From a virus: a DNA stretch of 64,000 bases. The position numbers were made by a program, and so were the translations under genes. This document shows, in pieces, positions 7,451 through 14,045 of the stretch (the stretch's first letter is position 1; the number at the start of each line of letters is the position of its first letter). The notes beneath the pieces were generated by a model. It was given only the letters and a program-made list of their open reading frames with translations. It searched no databases and had not been told where the DNA came from. The stretch covers positions 1 to 64,000 of the IMG/VR virus record IMGVR_UViG_3300025921_000002; one strand, 5' to 3'.

Positions 7451-8025
7451 AATTAAAGGCCGGGACTGAATTTACGCGGAATGGAAAGCCCGTGTGGGTT
7501 GAACATGATTTACAGAATGGCTTTGTTAACGTTTGTGACGCCATTACAAGGCTACCAAGCGACAATTACGAAGTGGTTGGTATAGATACACTGTTCCCAA
7601 AAAATAATGGCTCTACGGGCAGGAAATTCGGCAGTACGTTTTTAAGAACTAGGCTAACACCCGAAAAGAAAAGCGAGAAAGAAGAAATGAGAGCTTTTTT
7701 TAAAAGCCTCGAAGTTCCTTTCAATTGTGCCGAATGTGGTAAGCCTTTATATGCTTATGGAGAGTTTGCTAAACGATGTGTTTCAGCACACATTTTGCCA
7801 AAAAATAGTTTTGAAAGTGTTAAAACGTGTGCGGATAATATCGTATATTTAGGTTGTGATTTGGTTGCAGGTGTATGTGATTGTCATACTTTTTACGATT
7901 ATTCCGTAGAGAACAGGATAAAGATGAAAATTTACCCGGCGATAGTTGAACGTTTTGAAACTAAACTTAAACACCTTTTGACCGATAAGGAATTAGTAGA
8001 CGCATTAGATTATTTAGGATTATGA
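7447..8025 (+). CDS. HNH-like zinc protein (NinG/His-Me finger type)
   Basis: 192 residues. The second half has CAECGKPL, a further Cys (RCVSAHILPKN), a conserved Asn/Leu stretch (DNIVYLGCD) and CDCHTFYD. The order AH...N...CH..YD is that of the HNH core, with the Cys pairs as structural zinc ligands. Such genes are frequent in phage recombination cassettes. Nuclease activity is inferred. The start overlaps the DnaA-like gene by 4 bases. Confidence 0.65.
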   Translation: MKLKAGTEFTRNGKPVWVEHDLQNGFVNVCDAITRLPSDNYEVVGIDTLFPKNNGSTGRKFGSTFLRTRLTPEKKSEKEEMRAFFKSLEVPFNCAECGKPLYAYGEFAKRCVSAHILPKNSFESVKTCADNIVYLGCDLVAGVCDCHTFYDYSVENRIKMKIYPAIVERFETKLKHLLTDKELVDALDYLGL

Positions 8026-8219
8026 AAATAGAACCTATAAGCACCGAGCTAAATCAGCAGTTGGTTGATTTACAAAGCGTGTACCGGGAAGAACTAAACA
8101 AAATGGGTATCCCTGAAAATTTAGAGGGTAAGATAACTAATCAGGTTGTTTCTACTAATGAAACAAGCAAGCATATTTATGAGGCTTATTTAAGCAGACT
8201 TAAAGCATTCTTGCGTTAG
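8022..8219 (+). CDS. Hypothetical protein, 65 residues
   Basis: Last gene of the early plus operon, helical, ATGA-coupled to the previous gene. No family recognised. Its stop codon lies inside the structured element that follows. Confidence 0.6.
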   Translation: MKIEPISTELNQQLVDLQSVYREELNKMGIPENLEGKITNQVVSTNETSKHIYEAYLSRLKAFLR

Positions 8220-8290
8220 CGATTGAAGCGGCATCCTTTGCTTCTATCAGTAAAGATATAGCGGAAAGCGCGACCCGATAGGGTAACGCC
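8213..8290 (+). ncRNA. Host-type structured intergenic element
   Basis: GCGTTA (8213-8218) pairs with TAACGC (8284-8289), and an inner CCC-GATA-GGG hairpin lies at about 8274-8283. Between them are blocks such as GATTGAAGCGGCATCC and AGATATAGCGGAAAGC. I recall almost the same blocks as a repeated intergenic element of Sphingobacteriaceae genomes, and it may belong to the Flavo-1 RNA family; neither link was tested. It overlaps the stop codon of the last early gene, so it probably acts as a 3' end structure. Confidence 0.5.
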
Positions 8291-8302
8291 CAAAAATAAG
8301 AA

Positions 8303-8326
8303 AAGGCGGCTATTTCTAACCACCTT
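8303..8326 (-). terminator. Rho-independent terminator of the minus operon
   Basis: On the minus strand a 10-bp stem, AAGGTGGTTA with TAGCCGCCTT around a GAAA loop, is complete when G-U pairs are allowed, and it is followed by TTTCTTATTTTT. On the plus strand the same positions give two A-C mismatches, so it works mainly for leftward transcripts from the 8.4-11.3 kb operon. Confidence 0.75.
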
Positions 8327-8403
8327 CAATTTAAGGCACCAAAGCTCAATTATAGGACACTTTCATTTCAAATGGTACTTAGATACCACTAACAAGATAA
8401 ACG

Positions 8404-8541
8404 TTAACTGATACGCTTATTAGATGCCTTCCTGAACAAATTAGTAAGGTCAAGTAATTCCTTAGACCAATTAACATTAATAAAAAGATAAGCAGCAGAT
8501 ACAATGAGTACCATACCGATAGTAAACTGTAAAAAGTTCAT
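8404..8541 (-). CDS. Small membrane protein, 45 residues
   Basis: One N-terminal transmembrane helix (FTIGMVLIVSAAYLFINV) with a short basic tail. Its ATG overlaps the previous gene's stop (ATGA) and follows AGAGGAGG, an unusually good Shine-Dalgarno for this genome. Function unknown. Confidence 0.65.
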   Translation of the reverse strand: MNFLQFTIGMVLIVSAAYLFINVNWSKELLDLTNLFRKASNKRIS

Positions 8542-8687
8542 GCTGTAGCCTCCTCTAATAACCAGTCAATAATATAAACCAAGCGGTTTGATGGTTGATA
8601 ATCTGCATCAAAATCCTCTGTTTCGTCGAGGTGGAGGTCAATTTTTTCCCTAAACTCTTGTAAGAGCATTTTTAAATCGTGTGTCAT
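8538..8687 (-). CDS. Small acidic protein, 49 residues
   Basis: Acidic and helical, ending LVYIIDWLLEEATA. It is joined to the next gene by a 4-base overlap, which supports both as real. No family recognised. Confidence 0.6.
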   Translation of the reverse strand: MTHDLKMLLQEFREKIDLHLDETEDFDADYQPSNRLVYIIDWLLEEATA

Positions 8688-8743
8688 TTGTTTTTAGGTT
8701 TTTAATTGTGTATATTTACGTTAGTTAAAATCGTTCATTGAAA

Positions 8744-8974
8744 TTAGATAGGGAATATGGTATAATTTGGTGTCCATTCTCCGCATAGGTCGCAGAGTAT
8801 TTTAGCAGCTTTAATCATTGTTTCGGCTGTATACTCTTTGTCGCCAGTCATTTCCAATAGTTCAAATGCTGCTCTATTTTGCTGCATAACTTCACTAACA
8901 ATTAAGTTAGCCAGTTTTACGGGATGACCTTCACTTTGCATGAAAAGCCATTTTTGATAAGCGGTTGCTTTCAT
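8744..8974 (-). CDS. Hypothetical protein, 76 residues
   Basis: Helical protein with a CDLCGEW motif near the end. Its ATG overlaps the stop of the upstream gene by 4 bases. No recognised family. Confidence 0.65.
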   Translation of the reverse strand: MKATAYQKWLFMQSEGHPVKLANLIVSEVMQQNRAAFELLEMTGDKEYTAETMIKAAKILCDLCGEWTPNYTIFPI

Positions 8975-9330
8975 CTTTTAAGCCCCCTGTAAAAATCCTG
9001 CTTCTCAGCATCGTTCATTAAAATGGTTTCAGGGTGGAATTCTTTATAAAAGTCGTCTGACTCTTTTTGAATATCATACAGAGCTTTAGCGTTTTTCATC
9101 CAAAAGTTTTGGTATGCTTCATCGGCTGTAACAAGTAAGAGATTGCCGCAATATTCGTTTATGTAGTTTTCGCAATCCTCGAAATCTTTCGGGAACATAG
9201 GTATATCCTCAATCTCGGTTGCCCCTGTTAATTCGTTTTCGTTATAGATTTTTTGTGTAAACTCTATAAATTGCTCGTCCGTGTCGAATTCCCATTTAAC
9301 GCCGTCGATGTTTTCTACTGTGGTTTTCAT
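8971..9330 (-). CDS. Hypothetical acidic protein, 119 residues
   Basis: Strongly acidic (many Asp/Glu), beginning MKTTVENIDGVKWEFDTDEQ. Acidic phage proteins of this size are sometimes DNA mimics or inhibitors of host defence, but nothing specific identifies this one. It is coupled to the next gene downstream. Confidence 0.6.
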   Translation of the reverse strand: MKTTVENIDGVKWEFDTDEQFIEFTQKIYNENELTGATEIEDIPMFPKDFEDCENYINEYCGNLLLVTADEAYQNFWMKNAKALYDIQKESDDFYKEFHPETILMNDAEKQDFYRGLKR

Positions 9331-9417
9331 GTTAATTTATTTGATTTTAAAGGTTTATTTGTCTATATTTATACAAAGTAAAATAACTGTTTTTGCTTTA
9401 GTTCTTTGACGTGTTAG

Positions 9418-9960
9418 TTAAGCCGTTTGTAATGTTTCAAATTCAATCAATTCGTCGATATAATCAATCAATTCGGCAGACCTGAAACATTCAGCCACTT
9501 TTAATTCAAGCTGTGTAAATTCGCAGTTGTTATAATCCCGGTCAGCTATTAAGCCGATGAAATATCCTTTAAGGAGGGACAAATCATTGGAAATACTTAT
9601 ATCTACAATCTCGGATGGTTTAATGTCCCTGTAGATGCATTTTGCGCCCGTGTACTGCATGTTTTCGCAAGAGCAATCGTCACACACCTGTTCGTCATCC
9701 AATTCAATTTTAAGGACTATAACGCGGCAATCTTTAGCTATTGCACAAGCAATTTGACCGCTTTCATTAGCCATTCTAAATGCCTCTTGTTCGTACTGGT
9801 CTTCATCTAAACAATTAGCTTCTCCGCATCCTTTAGGCTCCCAAAGATAAATAGCATCTTCCGAGCAGTTCCACAGCTTATTTTCGCTGCAAGACAGGCC
9901 ATATTTTAAAATTGATTGCAGGTTATCTGCGCTTGTTCCGTGGTAATAAGTAGTTTTCAT
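9418..9960 (-). CDS. Probable ADP-ribosyltransferase-fold protein
   Basis: 180 residues. It opens with TTYYHGTSADNLQSILKYGL, the H-G-T first strand of H-Y-type ADP-ribosyltransferases such as KptA and PARP, followed by AIYLW (second-strand Tyr) and, further on, IKPSEIVDISI, a plausible third motif. Such enzymes move ADP-ribose from NAD to protein or nucleic acid; phage versions can modify host RNA polymerase or defence proteins. Ten Cys residues in the middle may bind metal. Fold inferred by motif only. It lies in an accessory operon controlled opposite an XRE repressor. Confidence 0.55.
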   Translation of the reverse strand: MKTTYYHGTSADNLQSILKYGLSCSENKLWNCSEDAIYLWEPKGCGEANCLDEDQYEQEAFRMANESGQIACAIAKDCRVIVLKIELDDEQVCDDCSCENMQYTGAKCIYRDIKPSEIVDISISNDLSLLKGYFIGLIADRDYNNCEFTQLELKVAECFRSAELIDYIDELIEFETLQTA

Positions 9961-9995
9961 GTTATTTTATTTAAGGTTTTTAAAGTGTGTTTAGC

Positions 9996-10040
9996 GCCCT
10001 ATTCTATGCATGACATAATGTAGTTTTCTTTTTATAGGGC
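9996..10040 (-). ncRNA. Minihelix element 3
   Basis: Seven-bp outer stem GCCCTAT with ATAGGGC (plus strand 9996-10002 and 10034-10040), an A-rich single strand, then a hairpin of about 20 bases next to the 3' strand. It lies between the stop of the gene at 10049 and the start at 9960 and has the same plan as the elements at 10433 and 10634. Confidence 0.45.
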
Positions 10041-10048
10041 TGTGAGAG

Positions 10049-10375
10049 TTAAATATAGTGATATAAAGGATGTTGATATAAAACGCGTTTACCTTTTGAT
10101 TCGGTTATTTTAACTATACAATGGTCTAACATTGCGCCGCCGCCGTAACTACGTTTATTATACACAAGCAAGGGGATTTTAATGCTGCCAGTTGAGCGAC
10201 CAACATAACCCGTAACATAGTGCATTTCATTCCAGTCACGCCCTGTTGACGTGTCGCCGTAATGTACGCGGATACGATAATTGTTTAAACGGGCATTTTC
10301 AAGTACATTGATAACATTTTGACGGGTTTCCAAGTGGTAAAAAGTCCCGTTAATTGATTGATATTGTTTTTCCAT
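10049..10375 (-). CDS. Conserved hypothetical protein of Bacteroidota mobile elements
   Basis: 108 residues. The pattern INGTFYHLETRQNVINVLE, IRVHYGDTSTGRDWNE, GYVGRSTGSIKIPLLVYN and DHCIVKITESKG matches a protein I have seen in many Bacteroidota plasmids, conjugative elements and phages, with no assigned function. Beta-rich and basic. The full-length match to that remembered pattern supports an intact gene. Confidence 0.75.
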   Translation of the reverse strand: MEKQYQSINGTFYHLETRQNVINVLENARLNNYRIRVHYGDTSTGRDWNEMHYVTGYVGRSTGSIKIPLLVYNKRSYGGGAMLDHCIVKITESKGKRVLYQHPLYHYI

Positions 10376-10432
10376 GTTTTACACCTGCTTATTTTAATCC
10401 GTTCAGGTTACGGGCTTTAAAAGGTTTTTAGA

Positions 10433-10475
10433 GACTGTATCAGGAATCGAACACTGATTAAGAACCATTACAGCC
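10433..10475 (-). ncRNA. Minihelix element 1 with tRNA-like T-loop
   Basis: On the minus strand a 7-bp stem, GGCTGTA with TACAGTC (one G-U), encloses ATGGTTCTTAA and a hairpin TCAG...CTGA whose loop is TGTTCGATTC. GTTCGATTCC is the T-loop/B-box sequence of tRNA, placed directly before the acceptor-like 3' strand as in tRNA. D-arm and anticodon arm are missing. It precedes the gene at 10375 by about 60 bases. Confidence 0.5.
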
Positions 10476-10483
10476 TGTAGGAG

Positions 10484-10615
10484 TTAGTTGATCGGCTCTA
10501 TTCTTACATAAGTGCCGAGAAATAGTAATTCTGCTTTTAATCTTTGTGCTTCATTTAAAGTAAGGGGAACTAAATTTATTTTTTTGCTTTGGTGAATTAA
10601 GTTAAAAGTTTCCAT
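10484..10615 (-). CDS. Small protein, 43 residues
   Basis: ATG at 10615 after an A-rich tract. The protein is helical (TLNEAQRLKAELLFLG) with a basic N-terminus. It lies exactly between minihelix elements 2 and 1. No family recognised. Confidence 0.55.
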   Translation of the reverse strand: METFNLIHQSKKINLVPLTLNEAQRLKAELLFLGTYVRIEPIN

Positions 10616-10633
10616 AATTTTTAAGTTTTTAAG

Positions 10634-10676
10634 AACCGGGTGCAATCACGAATTGCCTGTTTTCTATAACCCGATT
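10634..10676 (-). ncRNA. Minihelix element 2
   Basis: An 8-bp outer stem, AATCGGGT with ACCCGGTT (one G-U), encloses a 12-base A-rich strand and a 5-bp hairpin GCAAT-TCGTG-ATTGC that abuts the 3' strand. Same plan and size as element 1. It is followed by an A-rich tract and the ATG at 10615. Confidence 0.5.
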
Positions 10677-10768
10677 GATTTTCTCTTAATTGAGACACTT
10701 CAAAGAACAAAACCATCACGGCTCTTACCGCCAATTGCCCAACTAATTTAATAGTATGGGCTGGCAGA

Positions 10769-10786
10769 CTGCTAAAGACTTAGCAG
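10769..10786. other. Perfect 7-bp hairpin after the gene at 10791
   Basis: CTGCTAA-AGAC-TTAGCAG, a perfect inverted repeat just past the stop codon of the gene at 10791 on the minus strand. No U-run follows, so it may be a stability or processing stem rather than a terminator. Confidence 0.45.
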
Positions 10787-10790
10787 AACT

Positions 10791-11009
10791 TTAGAGTATT
10801 TTAATTAAATCTTCTCTTGTTTTATATAATCTAACTTCGCTATATGTACCACCACCACAAGCCGAGCCGTAAGAAGCTAACTCATATTCGATATTGATAA
10901 AGGATGCGCTTGCTAATATTCTGATATATGCAATTTTCCCGCGTGTTATTCTGTTATTATTCATAAAATAAACCACATCGCCTATTTTAAATTTGTTGTT
11001 TACTTTCAT
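10791..11009 (-). CDS. Hypothetical protein, 72 residues
   Basis: Beta-rich small protein (FKIGDVVYFMNNNRITRGKI) resembling short SH3-like barrels in its strand spacing, which is only a suggestion. It follows the gene at 11012 with a 2-base gap. Confidence 0.6.
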   Translation of the reverse strand: MKVNNKFKIGDVVYFMNNNRITRGKIAYIRILASASFINIEYELASYGSACGGGTYSEVRLYKTREDLIKIL

Positions 11010-11011
11010 GG

Positions 11012-11281
11012 TTAATAGCAGATTAGTGTGTTAATATCGTGGTTAAGCAGGGTACAAAAACCCCTGCTATCAACTGTGTAATAAATCTTTTTATATTGTG
11101 GCTTTCCGGCTACTATTTTAATAGCTTCGTAGTAATATTTGCCGTCTGCATCTTCATAACCCGGCTTGCCTGAATTAAGCCATTTAAGGTCGCTTAATTT
11201 ATAGATGCAATTGGTTGGAACTGCTGAATCGTAGTAAAGACCTGTTTTAAAGTCAAATACTAAAGTTGTTTCTGTTGTCAT
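11012..11281 (-). CDS. Hypothetical protein, first gene of the minus accessory operon
   Basis: 89 residues from ATG 11281; a longer in-frame start at 11329 lies upstream of the predicted transcript start. It contains DLKWLNSGKPGYEDADGKYYY and is beta-rich. No family recognised. It is the first gene behind the divergent promoter and operator region at 11312-11361. Confidence 0.6.
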   Translation of the reverse strand: MTTETTLVFDFKTGLYYDSAVPTNCIYKLSDLKWLNSGKPGYEDADGKYYYEAIKIVAGKPQYKKIYYTVDSRGFCTLLNHDINTLICY

Positions 11282-11311
11282 TTTGCTAAGTTTTTTAGTT
11301 TTACTGTTTCC

Positions 11312-11327
11312 GTCGAACCGTTTCGAC
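11312..11327. promoter_or_regulatory. Palindromic operator candidate
   Basis: GTCGAA-CCGT-TTCGAC is a 16-bp inverted repeat overlapping the predicted start site of the minus operon promoter, an ideal repressor position. The divergently transcribed XRE protein is the natural candidate ligand. Confidence 0.5.
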
Positions 11328-11331
11328 AATG

Positions 11332-11361
11332 CAAGTATACATACTATTTTTCATTTGTCAA
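11332..11361 (-). promoter_or_regulatory. Promoter of the minus accessory operon
   Basis: On the minus strand TTG (11361-11359), 19 bases, then TATACTTG (11339-11332), one base from the TAnnTTTG consensus. It faces left and drives the genes from 11281 down to about 8404. Confidence 0.7.
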
Positions 11362-11437
11362 TACTAATTATGATTTATTTTATATAATCTTATCAAATAA
11401 AAGCTAAGTGACTGAAAATCAACCTAATTCTTTTTCA

Positions 11438-11469
11438 TTTGCAAGTGTGAAATATTGTACTTATATTTG
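11438..11469 (+). promoter_or_regulatory. Promoter of the XRE repressor gene
   Basis: TTTG (11438-11441), 20 bases, TATATTTG (11462-11469), a perfect consensus. The start codon is only 4 bases further on. TTGCA-GTA-TGCAA (11467-11479) forms an inverted repeat across the -7 end and start codon, a likely self-repression site. Confidence 0.85.
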
Positions 11470-11473
11470 CAGT

Positions 11474-11689
11474 ATGCAAGCAAGGGATATAACCAGTAAA
11501 CTAAAGACGCGGCGCAAAGAGCTAAAACTCACCTTGCAAGATGTTGCTGACCTTACGGGTGAAACCAAACAGTATATAAATATCATTGAAAACGGCGCAA
11601 ACACCAAATTAGATAAGCTAATCAAACTGGCGAAGGCTTTAAACCTCACTGTTACACTATCAGAAAACATAACCTACAAACCCGATTGA
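11474..11689 (+). CDS. XRE family repressor (HipB-like)
   Basis: 71 residues, start ATG 11474. A start at 11408 is ruled out by the promoter. The helix-turn-helix LTLQDVADLTGETKQYINII with ENG.NTKLDKLIKLAKAL is typical of XRE/HipB regulators. The start codon sits at the predicted transcription start, so the mRNA should be leaderless. Divergent to the minus accessory operon, it probably represses that operon and itself. No partner toxin gene follows. Confidence 0.85.
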   Translation: MQARDITSKLKTRRKELKLTLQDVADLTGETKQYINIIENGANTKLDKLIKLAKALNLTVTLSENITYKPD

Positions 11690-12182
11690 AGCCTAATAAA
11701 CCCCTAATAACAAAGAGGAAAGCACTCCTTACTAAGTAATACACCCTAAATAAAGACCTACAGCCAACCAGAGGTAAAAAGCATACTAACTGTCAACCAA
11801 CTACCAAAACCCCCTTAAATCGCCTAAAACACCCCAAAAACAACAAAATAAGACAATACCAGCTAAGGCAATAAGCTACACCAGTAAACAAAGTTTAGTA
11901 TTTGTAAACAATCAAGTGAGTTTATTATATATAGTGCTGTAATAAGGCAATTGTTAGTTACTCATGGCTGTGGTTGACTGATTAAACAGCTTTTTTGAGT
12001 GGTGATGTTATAAGAGAGGCTGAATAAATCCATTTTATTAATGGTAATGCGTTAATAAGGACTAATTTGATAGCTTTATTCAACGGTAATAATCCCTTTT
12101 ACAAAGAAACAAACACAAAATAACAACCCCAAAGCCTAAAACAATAGTATAACTTCACACAACAACATACTACATTTGTAAA
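11690..12182. other. Intergenic region, no gene recognised
   Basis: About 490 bases without a convincing frame. Positions 11700-11880 are C/A-rich and nearly G-free on the plus strand, a sharp strand asymmetry not seen elsewhere in the window. A small inverted repeat GTTTA...TAAAC lies near 11890-11910. The rest is AT-rich. It may form part of the origin-like region further right. Confidence 0.5.
12171..12178 (+). promoter_or_regulatory. -7 element before the gene at 12183
   Basis: TACATTTG, a perfect -7 element, ends 4 bases before the ATG at 12183. No good TTTG lies 20 bases upstream, so the promoter is weaker or activated. Confidence 0.45.
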
Positions 12183-12365
12183 ATGAGGCACATTTATGTT
12201 ATAATAGACTTAGATAGTAATGATTTACACGCGTATACGCGACTAACCAGCTTAACAAAGAAGCATAAGCTAAACACCCAAACGATCAGGAATCACTACT
12301 GTAAGCATCGTACGAACAAGTACAGCAATGGACTGGTAACAGTCATCAAACTCCCTTTGCGATAG
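12183..12365 (+). CDS. Hypothetical HTH-like protein, 60 residues
   Basis: LTSLTKKHKLNTQTIRNHYC has the spacing of a short helix-turn-helix, as in small phage DNA-binding proteins. Basic throughout. The predicted mRNA is leaderless. It stands alone between two long non-coding stretches. Confidence 0.6.
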   Translation: MRHIYVIIDLDSNDLHAYTRLTSLTKKHKLNTQTIRNHYCKHRTNKYSNGLVTVIKLPLR

Positions 12366-12550
12366 GGTAGGAGGGAAGGTTTAGTAAGGCTAAACAAAGT
12401 TTAATTAACGTAATGTTTATTATCATACGTAATAAGCTGTTACAACCCATAACCAAAAGGTTATAATGAACACCCAACATTCACCTTTTCAAAAGGACAC
12501 CAGACAATAGCTTTTTAGCTTTCAACTTTTATAAAGTTTTGTTGAGGGGT

Positions 12551-12616
12551 GTACCCATTGACCCCCCGGGGATGTTCCCAAAAGGTGTTGATGGGGTGGG
12601 AATAGGGGGTGGGTAC
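12551..12616. repeat. 66-bp imperfect palindrome
   Basis: GTACCC (12551-12556) pairs with GGGTAC (12611-12616), ACCCCC with GGGGGT and TTCCC with GGGAA inside, giving three stacked helices with small internal loops. The G/C runs are unusual for this AT-rich genome. Confidence 0.75.
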
Positions 12617-12763
12617 TCTATACAGAGACGTACACCTTTTCTACAAAAGCACCCCCATGCCTTTTATTAAAGTACCCATATAAAAAAGAGTATATAAGAT
12701 AAGAAGGGGCTTATAAAATAGTATTGTGTATCAATGATTTAACGATTTGTCCATACCACAACG

Positions 12764-12800
12764 TTGGTAAATACACCGCGATTGTTGGTATATACACCAA
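12764..12800. repeat. Two iteron or operator repeats
   Basis: TTGGTAAATACACC (12764-12777) and TTGGTATATACACC (12785-12798) are direct repeats 21 bp apart, two helical turns. Each contains GGT...ACC symmetry; the second extends to the palindrome TTGGTATATACACCAA. They lie about 30 bp upstream of the RepL-like gene promoter, so the RepL-like protein or a host factor may bind here. Confidence 0.65.
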
Positions 12801-12827
12801 AGTCGTTGCATTATTTTTGAAATAAAG

Positions 12828-12858
12828 TTGCATTTTAAATACAATAGTTTTATCTTTA
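12828..12858 (+). promoter_or_regulatory. Promoter of the RepL-like gene
   Basis: TTG (12828-12830), 20 bases, TATCTTTA (12851-12858). The ATG follows 4 bases later, so the transcript should be leaderless. Confidence 0.75.
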
Positions 12859-12862
12859 CGGC

Positions 12863-13324
12863 ATGGCTACAAAGCATTTCTTAGAGAGTAAAACAATAAG
12901 CCGTGTAGACCCGGAAACGGGAGAAATAGTTGAGACCGAAGTCAAAAAGCTGGTTAAGGTTAATATGGGCAAGCAGGAGGAATTTTACATGACCTACTGT
13001 AGTTATTTGAGTTCTCTTTATGAATTGACCTATGCCGACGATATAAAGCTCATGGTTAAGTTATGTGAGTGGGGTGAGTTCGATACTGGGGATGTTCAAT
13101 TGACAAGCGCGAGAAGGCAGGAGATAACTGATACGATGGGTATGCACAACTCAAACATCTCGAAGTCTATTAAGAGGTTAAAGGAAAAGAATTTAATTGC
13201 GGGGGACAAGGGAGCGTTTAAAATAAACCCGGTTATCTTTTGGAAAGGCGATAGAGCCGTAAGAAAAGATATTTTGAAAAAGGACGGATTGAGCGTAATG
13301 TTTAACTTTCAGGTTGGGGAATGA
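12863..13324 (+). CDS. RepL-like winged-helix protein
   Basis: 153 residues. The middle and C-terminus (ITDTMGMHNSNISKSIKRL, then KNLIAGDKGAFKINPVIFWKGD) match the winged helix and beta-wing of RepL-type plasmid replication proteins and related regulators, where N-P-x-x-F-x-K-G is conserved. Such proteins bind their own promoter or origin. The two repeats at 12764-12800 are obvious targets. Predicted role: initiator or regulator of phage replication. The following gene overlaps by 4 bases. Confidence 0.7.
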   Translation: MATKHFLESKTISRVDPETGEIVETEVKKLVKVNMGKQEEFYMTYCSYLSSLYELTYADDIKLMVKLCEWGEFDTGDVQLTSARRQEITDTMGMHNSNISKSIKRLKEKNLIAGDKGAFKINPVIFWKGDRAVRKDILKKDGLSVMFNFQVGE

Positions 13325-13584
13325 TTTTAGTAAAGGTAAAACGCTCGGCTCATGGTAAATCGGCATATGCGGAGTATAAAGATGTTGGTTATTCGCTACG
13401 GGTGTACATTTATCATAACAAGCCATGTACGAAAGAATATGGCGAATGGTTTTTAGTTTGCCACCAAACGGAGAAGGGCGAAAGGGAACAAAGAATTGTT
13501 TTTGATAATTATTTAGATTTTAGGAACTTTAGGTCGGAAAAAGATATTGAACTTAATTATGATGAAAAAGCATCCGGGGTTTAA
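13321..13584 (+). CDS. Hypothetical protein, 87 residues
   Basis: Beta-rich basic protein, ATGA-coupled to the RepL-like gene and overlapped at its end by the next gene. No family recognised. Confidence 0.65.
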   Translation: MILVKVKRSAHGKSAYAEYKDVGYSLRVYIYHNKPCTKEYGEWFLVCHQTEKGEREQRIVFDNYLDFRNFRSEKDIELNYDEKASGV

Positions 13585-13714
13585 AGCCGTAGCGGCATCA
13601 ATCTCAAAGAAAAAAGGGGTTAGTAAAAAGAGTGCTGATGCTATTTTAGCGAGTGCATCCCGTAAAAACAAAAAGACAAGTTCTAACCCACGTTTAAAAA
13701 AAGTAAAGGGATGA
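13562..13714 (+). CDS. Small basic phage protein, 50 residues
   Basis: Starts HPGFKAVAASISKKKGVS and ends SSNPRLKKVKG. This layout (GFKAV..I.KK.G.S...A.AILA...RK...NPRLKKV) is one I recall as a recurrent tiny protein of Bacteroidota and other phages, of unknown role; the charge suggests nucleic acid or capsid association. It overlaps both neighbours. Confidence 0.7.
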   Translation: MKKHPGFKAVAASISKKKGVSKKSADAILASASRKNKKTSSNPRLKKVKG

Positions 13715-13884
13715 TTGAATTAGAAGTTAACGGTCGGAAGTTATTTTTTGATGATGTTCAGGCAAGACAACAACAAGATTGGTTAGATAAGCGTGAAAAT
13801 CATGTGATGTGGGTAATGTCAGGCGGATTATTAGGCAAGAGGGACGAATCAGAACCTGTACAACAATGGCAAAGAACGAACTAA
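13711..13884 (+). CDS. Hypothetical protein, 57 residues
   Basis: ATG overlaps the previous stop by 4 bases (ATGA). Contains DVQARQQQDWLDKRENH. It overlaps the next gene by 19 bases. No family recognised. Confidence 0.55.
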   Translation: MIELEVNGRKLFFDDVQARQQQDWLDKRENHVMWVMSGGLLGKRDESEPVQQWQRTN

Positions 13885-14045
13885 TCATAGACCTTACTCA
13901 AGCAAAGACCTCGCTGACTTTTGTTGAGGGCGACCGTCCTGTACACGGCGTTACCCTAAACACCCTTGACGTAGAACAAGCTATTACCGACTGGATAACC
14001 GAGAACACAGAGTGGGCTAAGTTTTTTGAAGGAACACCTATATGA
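13866..14045 (+). CDS. Hypothetical protein, 59 residues
   Basis: Start ATG 13866 is preferred over an in-frame start at 13809, inside the previous gene. Acidic C-terminus (ITENTEWAKFFEG). Coupled to the next gene by ATGA. Confidence 0.55.
   Translation: MAKNELIIDLTQAKTSLTFVEGDRPVHGVTLNTLDVEQAITDWITENTEWAKFFEGTPI

Larger units (their letters stand above)
12366..12862. other. Palindrome-rich candidate replication origin
   Basis: Non-coding. Dense short inverted repeats: AACC-AAAA-GGTT near 12450, CCTTTT-C-AAAAGG near 12485, AGCTTTTTAGCT and AACTTTTATAAAGTT near 12510-12535, a 66-bp palindrome at 12551-12616, then AT-rich DNA and two operator-like repeats before the RepL-like gene. This combination is typical of iteron-type origins. 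Evidence is structural only. Confidence 0.4.

Noticed and set aside
10433-10475. Complete tRNA gene suggested by the T-loop motif
   Set aside because: Only 43 bases between acceptor-like strands, with no anticodon stem; called a tRNA-like minihelix instead.
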